Below, piece by piece: positions 54,786-64,000 of a stretch of DNA of 64,000 nucleotides. Within the stretch, counting starts at the first letter, position 1. The number at the start of each line of letters is the position of its first letter. A program made the position numbers and the translations under genes. Under the pieces are notes generated by a model. That model saw nothing but the letters and a program-made list of their open reading frames with translations, made no database searches and had not been told where the DNA came from. The DNA comes from Carya illinoinensis (lineage: Eukaryota; Streptophyta; Magnoliopsida; Fagales; Juglandaceae), in contig NC_056753.1 of the NCBI RefSeq assembly GCF_018687715.1, positions 13,699,001-13,763,000 of the forward strand. The letters are read 5' to 3'.

Positions 54786-57700
54786 TGTGACGCCCCCAAA
54801 TTCCGTTTGGGATCGGATGGACATTTGAAGCGTCGAGACATGCAACACAAGGTTACCTGCCCCCGTTTATGACATATAAGATGCAATATTCCTAACATGC
54901 ATCTAACATTATGCAATATTCGCAGTGGATAAATTATTTCTTTAGCAATACTATGCACCAAATTGAAAATATCCCAAATGCTTCAAACATACTTGATATA
55001 TAAAGACCCATTGAACAACTAAGATCATAACACTAGTCCAAAATACTTATGATCCAAAAAGTACTGGAGATGCAACTCCATCGTACAAGTAGTAATTTAC
55101 GTTAACTATTATATTAACATTGACGTCGCATCGTCGCTCAGTCAACTGTGTCTAGTTGGTCAGCTCCTGATTCTCCTTCAGGTCCTGTAACAAGATCTAC
55201 CATTCGGGGAGAATGGTAGTTGGGACTATCACAGTGAGATTTAATTACAAATCTCAGCAAGTTAACAAAAAACTTCCACACAGGCTAATGATGCATGGAT
55301 GACAGTAAAAGCATAAATGCATAATCAAATTCATAAGTAATTAAAGCATAACTTGGCGTACAACATAGCATAATTGACATAACTTAAATTGACACATAGA
55401 CTGAACTTGACTTGACATAAACTTGATCTGAAACTTGACTTAGCATGAACTTGCTCTGAAACTTGACTTAACATGAAAAATACATACTCCACAGTTGTTG
55501 TAGCCCCATGTATTCTACACAAACTTGACTTAACATGAAAAAAACATACTCCATAGTTGTTGTGGCCCCATGCATTCTACGTGTAAATACATACTCCACA
55601 GTTGTTGTGGCCCCATGTATTATACGGAAACTTATTCTTTAACTGCTTAAATACATACTCCACAGTTGTTGTGGCCCCATGTATTCTACGTGTCACAATT
55701 GCTGTGTCTCACGTAGTGTATGTGTCACAATTGCTGTGACCCCATACATAAGTAATCAAGATGAAACGTGACTGGAATACGAAAGGACTGAAGCCCTAAC
55801 GTAACATAACGTGACTTGAACATAACTTGAAAGACATGACCAACTTGAGATAGAAACATTTCATAACATGGCATAACATATAATAGACAACATATTTAAC
55901 ATGACATACTTGCAACAGTGAATATTACATGACCTGACATACATGTAATAGATGACATACTTAGCATGACGTACTTGTAATGTATAACAATACATGATAT
56001 AATATATTATGTAACAGATAAGATCTGATGACAGAATAAATTCTGTATTTCAGACAATTACGTGATAACTTGGCATGGCATGGCATATATAATAACACAC
56101 ATACATACACTGTAGTTCCTTTACTTAGCACACATACACAGTAGACTGCTAGTAAGTTAAAAGCTAACTTACCTCAATCTCCGCGTTTCTTATAAAACCT
56201 TAAGCGCGATCACGAGGAACTGTAATTAGTGATTCTAAAAGTTAGCACTAAATCACTAATAAATTGAAATATGGAAAATACTAACTTAAAGAGTAAAATT
56301 TCCATTTTACTCTCTGCATGTAGGAAAATGACCGTTTTACCCATAACTTAAGGATTTTGCATACTAACTCCAAAAGTCACCAAAATTTACATGCCTCATG
56401 TAAATTTTATACTCAATTCAAATATCAATTTAGAAAATTTTAAAACTAATCACAACTATTAAAACTCCATAGGGCCAAAATTCTTATATGCTATTTCTAT
56501 TGATTTTTGTTTCCAACTGGTTTTGATCAACCTTTTGATCTATGACTTATAAATATGTGATCTTCAAACCAAACCATCACATGGTTTAGATGTCCTAAAA
56601 CATATATAAGCTTCTAATTCAAGATCACATGGTTAAAAATTAACCAAAACATAAATTTAGCCAAGAATATCCACACTTTGACTTATCTGAATATCTCTTT
56701 ACATAAAATTTCATATCTTTGAAACTAACATCAAATATTTTCAAAATAATAATATAACATGTATATAAGATGCTTAGGATCCTCCAATAAAATTATCAAA
56801 GTCATTAGAATAGGTTTAGACCAATAAAGAGTTAAACTTTCTCAAAACAGAAACTGTTTTTCCTCTTCCAGTTTCTAAGTTTCTAAATCTAATAAAATAT
56901 TTCATCAAAACCTTTAATCATGCAAAAATCCTCAACCAATAGTCATATATACATGTTAAAAATACTTCATTAAAATTTCAGACCAATATCTATCCATTAG
57001 CTTGGTCAAAAACTCCAAACTATAACATATTCTCCAGTTTATCTCCCAAAATTACCTTTCTATAGTTTACATAATATTTGACTGACCAAATGATCTTCAA
57101 ATGGGGCAAATAAGATATCCATGTAAACTAGACTAAAAAATGAACAACTTATATGAAGGAGACTTTATGATAAAATACTTACAAAAGCTTTGAAATGGGC
57201 ATGCAAAAGAACTCCTAAAAGCTGTCCGAGAGAGAGTGTTTGATAATCTTTTAATGGAAAGTGTAAATGAAGATAAGTTCGTGGGTGGTGGCTGGAGATA
57301 CTTATGGACGAGATAAGGAAGAGGATAAGGCTAGAGTTGAGAGTTGAGTGTAGTTTTCTCCTACCCAAAATATCTATAAAAGATTATCTCAAAATATTCT
57401 ATCCAATAATATCTATAAAAATCAGCTCAAGATATTTTTCAAATGTGGAGTAGACTTGGAAGAGTAAGGTGGCTAAAATCTTTCCATGTGTCCAAATAAA
57501 ATTTCGCTAACCTAATTTGGACATTACACACTTTGATTTTGAAAATACTACACTTAGTACGTTTACCGAGATTACTATTCACTCCAAAAATAAACGTAAT
57601 AAACTTAGTGCTGAAAAATCCTAAATATTCAATTAAGCCTAGTGGTGTAGACTATAATGTATTCTGACACTTCTAACTATCTCAAATAATTAAAATCGCA

Positions 57701-57848
57701 TTTCTGACACCATAGTGAGTGATAACACTAACTATGTTGACAGACTAAAACCCATGCGATTAGTCGATTCGTGTAAACTTACGGAGTTTTCACGAGGTTC
57801 CTAAAGTCAATAGAAATTCCACAATTGAATTTCTAGCGGGCTGTTACA
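54786..57848 (-). repeat. Solo LTR K (3063 bp), chromovirus-type
   Basis: Plus-strand ends TGTGACGCCCCC and GGCTGTTACA, i.e. minus-sense TGTAACAGCCC...GGGGGCGTCACA. Perfect TSD CATTC (54781-54785, 57849-57853). The GGGGGCGTCACA end equals that of F and G, but the body differs, so it is a separate family. No coding motifs. Confidence 0.88.
55475..55760 (-). repeat. Tandem repeats in LTR K
   Basis: Four copies of a unit with ATACTCCACAGTTGTTGTGG and CCCCATGTATTCTACG at about 55486, 55548, 55590 and 55650, followed by two shorter GTGTCACAATTGCTGTG units (55692, 55730). Confidence 0.85.
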
Positions 57849-57853
57849 CATTC

Positions 57854-58239
57854 TCTCTTGTTATAAATTTCTGATATACCAGCTGAAGTATATCGGCCCA
57901 TATGAAGAATTGACAACTTGCTTCCCCTGCATACAATGCAAAAATTTCAAAAATGTCCATGCTAGAGAAAATCAATTAACAACACAAAGTTTGCTACTAA
58001 TTGCATTTCTTCAATATTCCATTAAAATCTTGATAAATGTTGAAGGTGGGAATACATTTGAAGCATGGTTTAGCTGGGGGATAGATGAACTACTCTCTAA
58101 GATGAGTTCATTTTTCTGGATGGACCTCATTTTTCTGGACTGAGTTCTCTAAGATGAGCTGTTAAGAATTTTCATGGGGTAGCTGAGTGCATGTGAAAGA
58201 AGATACTTGCATTATAGAGACCTCAAGTTATATATATAT
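57854..58239. other. Unassigned flank between K and L
   Basis: A CxxC-containing short frame (57910-58143, non-ATG start) has no domain I can defend. No repeats seen except (TA)n at 58227-58235. Confidence 0.5.
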
Positions 58240-58298
58240 ATATTGATAGGTAAATTAGATTTTGTTGATCATAAAGATGGGCAAAAGCCCAAGTATAC
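58236..58298 (-). repeat. Probable LINE 3'-end fragment
   Basis: TTGATAGGTAAATTAGATTT and GGGCAAAAGCCCAAGTATAC resemble (in antisense) common 3' ends of plant LINEs. The assignment is from pattern memory only. Confidence 0.35.
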
Positions 58299-58299
58299 A

Positions 58300-59004
58300 T
58301 GATGAGTGTGTGAAAGTGCACTCTAAATACTTTATTATTGGACTAAAATGCTAAAATGTGAATAGAAATCATAGGAATTAATGTGTATTCTTAAATTGAG
58401 TTTTTATTTACGTTGGGATACTCCTAAGCAGTTTTTTATGTTTAATTTCAGAATTTATAAAAGAGCAAGTCAAGCCCAGTCAAATTCAAAAGAGGACATT
58501 CATGGGGTTTGAGAGAAATTTGGAAGAAAAGAAAAAGAAAAAAAATCACAAAATGAAACCACAAGAAGTCCAAGTCCGAAATTCACTAGGAGATAATCTA
58601 GACATACTTTAGTCTTTTGACTGTATCTCTTTACTCACATATCGGATTGATGCGATTCTTGATGAATCAGAAAGCTATCTTAAAGGGATATAACGTTGTC
58701 TCTAATAAGGATTTCCAAATTTGAACTCTTGAAGGGCGTACGTGGCTGCCAAGATAAGTCCTAAATTTAGGTGATTTTTTTATGCGAAAATTAAGAGGAC
58801 ATTAGGGTTTCTTTCCTACCCTATATAAGCATATCATTAGCACGAAATAGAGGGAGGGAGGCACAAGAGGCAGATCTGAAGAGAGGAGAAAATCACTTTC
58901 ATGGCCACCATTCGCTTCAGTTTTCTCTGGAGATTTTTGTTGTCCAATATATTTATAGGTAACTAAATTTTCAAGTAGGGCTAGGGATGAACTTGCACAT
59001 TAGC
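58300..59004 (+). repeat. Element L 5' LTR, 3'-truncated
   Basis: It matches 20486-21198 of D, with a TATA box at 58822, then changes directly into protease sequence near CATTAGCTAGTGTTGTGC. Confidence 0.88.
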
Positions 59005-59821
59005 TAGTGTTGTGCTTCAGTTGGCTAACTGTTCAGTTAAGAAACCGAGATGGATAGTTGAGGATGTTTTGATCCAAATTGACAAGTTTTATTATCCTGT
59101 TGATTTCTTAATTTTGAACACTCAGTCAGTTGTTGAGTCTAACTCTAAAGTTCCTCTCATATTAGGTAGACATTTCCTTGCTACGGCTAATACACTTATA
59201 AATTGCATGAATTGATTGATGAAGCTATCTTTTGGAAACATGACCATGGAGATCAACATTTTCCATATTGAGAAACAACCAACAGATGATGAGTGCCACC
59301 AAACATACATGATTGACGCACTCATAGACAAGGGAGTTCACACAACTCATGATTTTGATCCCCTTGAATATTTCCTTGTGAATTCTGAGTTTGATACTAT
59401 TAGTGATTCATCTGATGTTATTGATATTTGTGCTGTTTTTTATGAAACTCAGGATTATGACACACAGGCTTAGCAATAGAAATTTGAGAAGTTGCCTAAG
59501 AAAGGTGGAAAACAGATTCCTGTAAGTATGAAAGCACCAAGAGTTAAATTGAAACCTTTACCTAAGTCTAAAGTCTAAAAGGTTAAAATGAAAATATTTC
59601 ATGATAAAAATATTCTTAGGAAGAGGTTTGAACCTAATGACCGAATATACTTATATGATTTTGGACTTCACAAGCACCAAAGAAAACTTCGGTTTAGATG
59701 GACTGGCCCCTTTGTAGTAAAACATATTTTTGAAAATGGGGTAGTAGAAATAGAAGATCCTAAGGATGGTTGGATCTTTAAAGAAAATGGTCAATGCCTT
59801 AAAGTATTAATTGATAGGTAA
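59005..59821 (+). pseudogene. Element L protease remnant joined to integrase C-terminus
   Basis: Protease text without its catalytic part begins at LQLANCSVKKPRWIVEDV and runs with stops near 59213, 59470 and 59476 through VKLKPLPK. A 7-bp duplication then precedes MKIFHDKNILRKRFEPND and the integrase end FKENGQCLKVLID. The junction equals that in D apart from the small duplication. Confidence 0.85.
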
Positions 59822-61576
59822 GTTTCGGAAGTGGAAGACATTCCACTTGTGGATCTAGTCTATCAACCTTGACCACACCACCCGGTATATTTTTCTTTAT
59901 TTATTTTGTTTTGCTTTGTTTTATTTTTGTTTTATCTTATTTTCTTTCTTTTCCTTTTTGTTTGCTGTTGTTTTCTTTGTTTTTGATTGCAGGATAATTT
60001 CATTTCGTCATTTCAGGTTACCATCTTTGGTACTTAGCTAGCTACCATCGTCACTCATCAGGTGTATTCTACCATTTTCAGTTACTCCCCATTTAATTTT
60101 GATTCTTAAACATTGAGGACAATGTTTCATTTAAGTTGGGGGGTGGTGGTGCAAATTCAATATTTAAAATGCTTGTTGGAACTCTGTGGCATATTTTCAT
60201 GTGCCAATTTTTTTTAATTTGCATCACACGTGCATCATTTTCACATGTGTACTCATTCTCATTCATAGCCATCTTCGTGAATTCACCATACCCACCATAA
60301 TCATTTTTGCTGAAGCATTCACAGAACCCTTAATGCACTCATCCAAGCTTTGTGGTAAGATGGTGGTTTGACACATGTAGCTAGAGAACTCTTTTGCTTA
60401 AGTATTCATGTGAGTTTTGGAGAGGATTGAGAGAGTCTACAAATGCACTAAATTGTGATAAGCGTTCATTGATCTGTTGAATTGGGCACTTTTTTTGAAA
60501 ATATCATTACATGATTTGTGGTACGATGATGGATATACTTGGGATATGACGAAAGTCAACTTAGGATTAACGTTTGAGCCTTTCAAGCTATCTATTTCCA
60601 TCGTTGACCCCTAGTAGCCAACTTTGAGCCAATAAACACATGTAGCTTTTTCTTTTCATATGCCCATATCATCCATGCCTCTCCACATTAGAGTATAACC
60701 TATACAGTGATTTTCATACCCTTTTTACTTCCAAGTATATACTAGGCATGGAATTTTCATTTTCTTTCTTTTGTTTTATCATTGTCAATTAAAAAAAAGG
60801 AAGAAGACGACAGAAAAAAGGAGAAGAGTACAAGTTGCAAAGTGTCCAATTGAGTGAGCTCCGAAAAAAAAAAAAATTGGTAGAAATGGAAAGAATACAA
60901 AAGTGGCATGTGTTTGTCCATAGAATTGTTGGAAAAAAAAAAGAGAGAAGAGGAAGAAGAAGGAAAAACATTATTATTTGATGATCTGAAAAGTTGAAAG
61001 TTGGAGAGTACATCAAGTGAGAAGTGTGGTCTATTGAGATATTTAATAAAATTCCCTTTGTATGTACTTGGAAATTTTTTAATCTCTTCCATCCTTTTTT
61101 TTTTTTTTTCATATAGCCCTGAACCCAAGCCACATTACAACCTTTTGTGTTGACTGTTCTGATCCTAAGTAAGTTGTGGAAGTCTCATTTGTTAGTGTTC
61201 CTATCATAAGATCAATGTTTGCTTGTACATAATTGCCTAGTTTTCCATGAGAGTGTGTGTACACTCATTATCAACTCCATAGAGAGGGCCCTTACACGAA
61301 ACACTATTATACCCGTGAGTTATGGAGTTGAACATTTTGCTTGAGACGTTCTTGATGTTGCATGTGTCAAGGTTAGTGGTAAGATGGTTATGGCTTGGAG
61401 AACACACACACACTCTGTCGATTGCTATAGGTGGATTGATCTTGATGGGTTATTGGATTCCTTAGATTGTTTTGATATGTGAATCTGAAAAGTGTGACTT
61501 GATGGCCTTTATGTGTGATTTTCTTTGGTCTCTTTTGTTGTTTTGACATGAAAATTGCTAGGGACTAGCAATGAGT
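59822..61576 (+). other. Element L 3' noncoding region
   Basis: It aligns throughout with 24825-26526 of D. It includes the internal purine tract near 60133-60151 and A/G-rich runs. No gene seen. Confidence 0.75.
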
Positions 61577-61590
61577 AAGTTAGGGGGGTG
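61577..61590 (+). other. Element L 3' polypurine tract
   Basis: TAAGTTAGGGGGGTG abuts the 3' LTR start at 61591, as in D. Confidence 0.82.
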
Positions 61591-62928
61591 TGATGAGTGT
61601 GCGAAAGTGCACTCTAAATACCTCATTATTAAACTAAAATGCTAAAATGTGAATAGAAATCATAGGAATTCATGTGTATTCTTAAATTGAGTTTCTATTT
61701 ACGTTGGAATACTCCTAAGTAGTTTTTTATGTTTAATTTAAGAGTTTATAAAAGAGCAAGTCAAGCCCAGTCAAATTAAAAGGAGGACATTCATGGGATT
61801 TGAGAGAAATCTGAAAGAAAAGAAAAGGAAAAAAAAATCACAAAATGAAACCACAAGAAGTCCAAGTCCGAAATTGGCTAGGAGACAATCTGGACATACT
61901 TTAGTCTTTTAACTGTATCTTTTTACTCATATATTGGATTGATGGGATTTTTGATGCATCAGAAAGCTATCCTAAAGGGATATAACTTTGTCTCTAATAA
62001 GAATTTCCAAATTCGAACTCCTAAAGGGCGTACGTGGCTGCCAAGATAAGTTCTAAAATTTAGAGGATTTTTTTATGCGGAAATTAAGAGGACATTAGGG
62101 TTTCTTTCCTACCCTATATAAGCATATCATTAGTATGAAATAGGGGGGGAGGCACAAGAGGCAGATTTGAAAAGAGGAGAAAATCACTTCCATGACCACC
62201 ATTCGCTTCAGTTTTCTCTAGAGATTTTTGTTGTCTAGTATATTTATGGGTAACTAAATTCTCAAGTAGGGCTAGGGATGAACTTGCACATTAGATGGTA
62301 TTTTTAATTTATGTATTTGATCTTCAATTACTAAAACTTTTTTGTTTTATCATTCTCAATTTATCGTTGATGTTTTATTCTCCGAATAATCATAGAATTT
62401 TTTCTGTTTATGGATTCAGTCATACTTTTTCTATTGAATGGATTAGTTCTTTGATTATGTTTGGATCAATTATTTATCTATATTGATTTAGTTCTTTGCT
62501 GCAATATCGCTCCCTGAGTATATTGTCGTCATTGGATTTTCTCAATAGGGATAGTAATTTACGTATTTTAAAAGTGGTAAATGATTTTTCAAATGGTTAC
62601 ATTTGATTTAATTTTAGTTTATAGATCTATACCTTCCGATTGGAAATTTTGAGAATTGAGTTATCCAATGAATTAAGAATAATTAAAATACCGAATTTGT
62701 GCAAGGGATTCCCAACGCTCTACTACTCGTCAAATTTGAGTACTTTTTCCGTTAATCACTTTGCTTCACTTTAATTTACATTTAAAATTAATCTTTATTC
62801 TCCATTACTTATTTAATATTTTTCTTTAGTTTCTTTGTTCCTTTTGCTATTCTTCTAATTTGTCTCCCTATGGAATCGATACCCCAAAGCTGTGCTACAA
62901 CTACCTCGTTATTCTTTGGGCGTAATCA
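61591..62928 (+). repeat. Element L 3' LTR (1338 bp)
   Basis: It is bounded by TGATGAGTGTGCG and GGGCGTAATCA, with a TATA box at 62115. It is clearly more diverged from the D LTRs than those are from each other. Confidence 0.92.
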
Positions 62929-64000
62929 ACACATGACATATTTCCAATATTTCGAGGAATCAAAACAAAAGAAACTTCTGAGTATTATCTTCATTCTTTT
63001 TTTGATAGGTAAGCATCATCTTCATTCTTTATTAGAATAAAAATATATTGCAATTATTGCCCACGATATCATGTTTTTTCACAGTTGTATAAGAATTTTA
63101 ATAGTGAGCTCTATTTGTTAAACCGTGATACTATATGCTCTAACACAACTCTTTGACAGTATGTTTGCTCATCTGAATCCACTTACCAATATGTTCAGCT
63201 TTTGGGATAGGATTGAATTAAAAAAAAAAAAAAAAAAAAGGAAATGGATTGGACTTGGATTCAGACTTCTACTAGGTTAAGTGGTACAAAAGGTACAAAC
63301 TATAGGAACATCTTTATATACTTCAAAAAGAAAGTAAGCAATTCCACCTCAGAAAAATCAAGCTTTGCAACATTAACCTAGTCACCCATGAGCTTCACTG
63401 TCTTGGCATAATGGATGTTATCCATGACGATCTTACTCAGCTCAGGAAAACGTCAGCCATACCATTCTCAAACCCTCATTGCATATGTATTCAGCTCTTT
63501 ATCAAGGTCATCAAACAACCCAATGGCCTGAATGATCATTGTAACCAGCATGAAAACAAGCAATATATAAATGAGTTAAAAATACAACATACTTGCAAAA
63601 TTTCAGTTACCACATATTCAAGAAAATAGCTATTCCCATCAGTTATTCAAGAAAATGCTGATTCTCACTAGCCATTAAGGGATGAAAATTTAGCTTAGAA
63701 ACATGGCACTGTAACGACCCTATGAAAGGCCAAGCCACAATTGGAGCCCCCTCTCATGACAAATCTAGGGTGTTGCTGCTCAATTGAAACTAGTACAGAC
63801 TGAAATTGAAATGGTCATTATCATAGATTGCTCTAACTCATTTTCTCAAGAATTAACAACTCAATAATCACTCGGACTTAAAAAAAAAAACTAAAACAAA
63901 AACTAAATTCTATTACATGTTAGGCTATCATTAGCAAGTTTCCAACATACTAGTTTGTCCTTGATGATGCCCAAAACCAAAAAAGAGATTCATCACTAAG
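62929..64000. other. Unassigned right flank
   Basis: It holds a micro-insertion (63000-63017), a 20-base A-run (63220-63239) and no convincing gene. TGTAACGACCC at 63710 resembles the start of chromovirus LTRs such as K, so a plus-strand LTR may begin there and leave the window. Confidence 0.4.

Larger units (their letters stand above)
58300..62928 (+). mobile_element. Element L: reduced Athila-like element, sister of D
   Basis: It has a 5' LTR fragment (58300 to about 59004), protease remnant, integrase tail, 3' region with two polypurine tracts, and a 3' LTR (61591-62928). Flanks ATACA (58295-58299) and ACACA (62929-62933) form a 5-bp TSD with one mismatch. It lacks half the 5' LTR, PBS and gag, and shares the pol deletion of D. 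Confidence 0.9.

Noticed and set aside
57910..58143. CxxC frame resembling a CACTA transposase-associated domain
   Set aside because: Non-ATG start, only a few matching residues, no CACTA ends or transposase nearby.
63411..63629. Small open frame in the right flank
   Set aside because: No family resemblance and length expected by chance.

Overview
The window is plant nuclear DNA, most likely from an angiosperm with a large, repeat-rich genome. It is almost entirely nested LTR retrotransposons. I found no intact host gene. The plant call rests on Ty3/gypsy elements of plant type (a chromodomain chromovirus resembling Tekay/Del, a second chromovirus-like family, and Athila-like elements with a tRNA-Asp primer site), an L1-type LINE with an RNase H domain, and a FAR1/MULE-type pseudogene. 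I cannot name the species.

Layout. (1) 1-8454: element A, a minus-strand chromovirus with chromodomain, cut by the left window edge; a solo LTR of another family sits in its integrase (1500-2284). (2) 8455-10337: plus-strand gag-protease scrap, then the 3' part of a minus-strand LINE. (3) 10338-28142: element C (plus), split by element B (11328-18332, full length with both LTRs) and by element D (20486-27908, Athila-like, perfect TSD TAGCT). (4) 28143-40854: element E (minus). Its 3' LTR holds a solo LTR E2 (which itself holds solo LTR F), the short element M (31469-34127) and solo LTR N (34425-36436). Its integrase remnant holds element J (37112-40514). (5) 40855-46319: 5' end of element P, joined to the 3' end and LTR of a Tekay-like element H, with solo LTR G inside. 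(6) 46320-51199: element I (minus), the best preserved relative of B. (7) 51200-54785: unassigned DNA, a truncated LTR Q, and a broken FAR1/MULE-like gene. (8) 54786-57848: a 3.06-kb solo LTR K with TSD CATTC. (9) 58300-62928: element L, a reduced sister of D. (10) 62929-64000: unassigned flank.

Relationships. Four families account for nearly everything: Tekay-like (A, F, G, H, probably K); the B family (autonomous-type B and I, plus derivatives C, E, J, M, P and solo LTRs); the Athila-like D and L; and solo LTR N. TSDs and nesting give a relative order: C predates B, D and E; E predates E2, M, N and J; E2 predates F; H predates G.

The most interesting material is structural. The B family has spun off a derivative lineage lacking gag core and RT, with the same two internal deletions in independently inserted copies. 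D and L likewise share one precise pol deletion while D keeps an intact gag. The B-family integrase carries a 93-bp module, a chimera of two integrase segments, iterated in tandem and apparently used as a recombination substrate. A hairpin in the B-family LTR is the site of repeated rearrangements. Element A has an intron-like 92-nt segment exactly between the gag and protease frames. All coding calls are from reading the sequence; no database search was possible.
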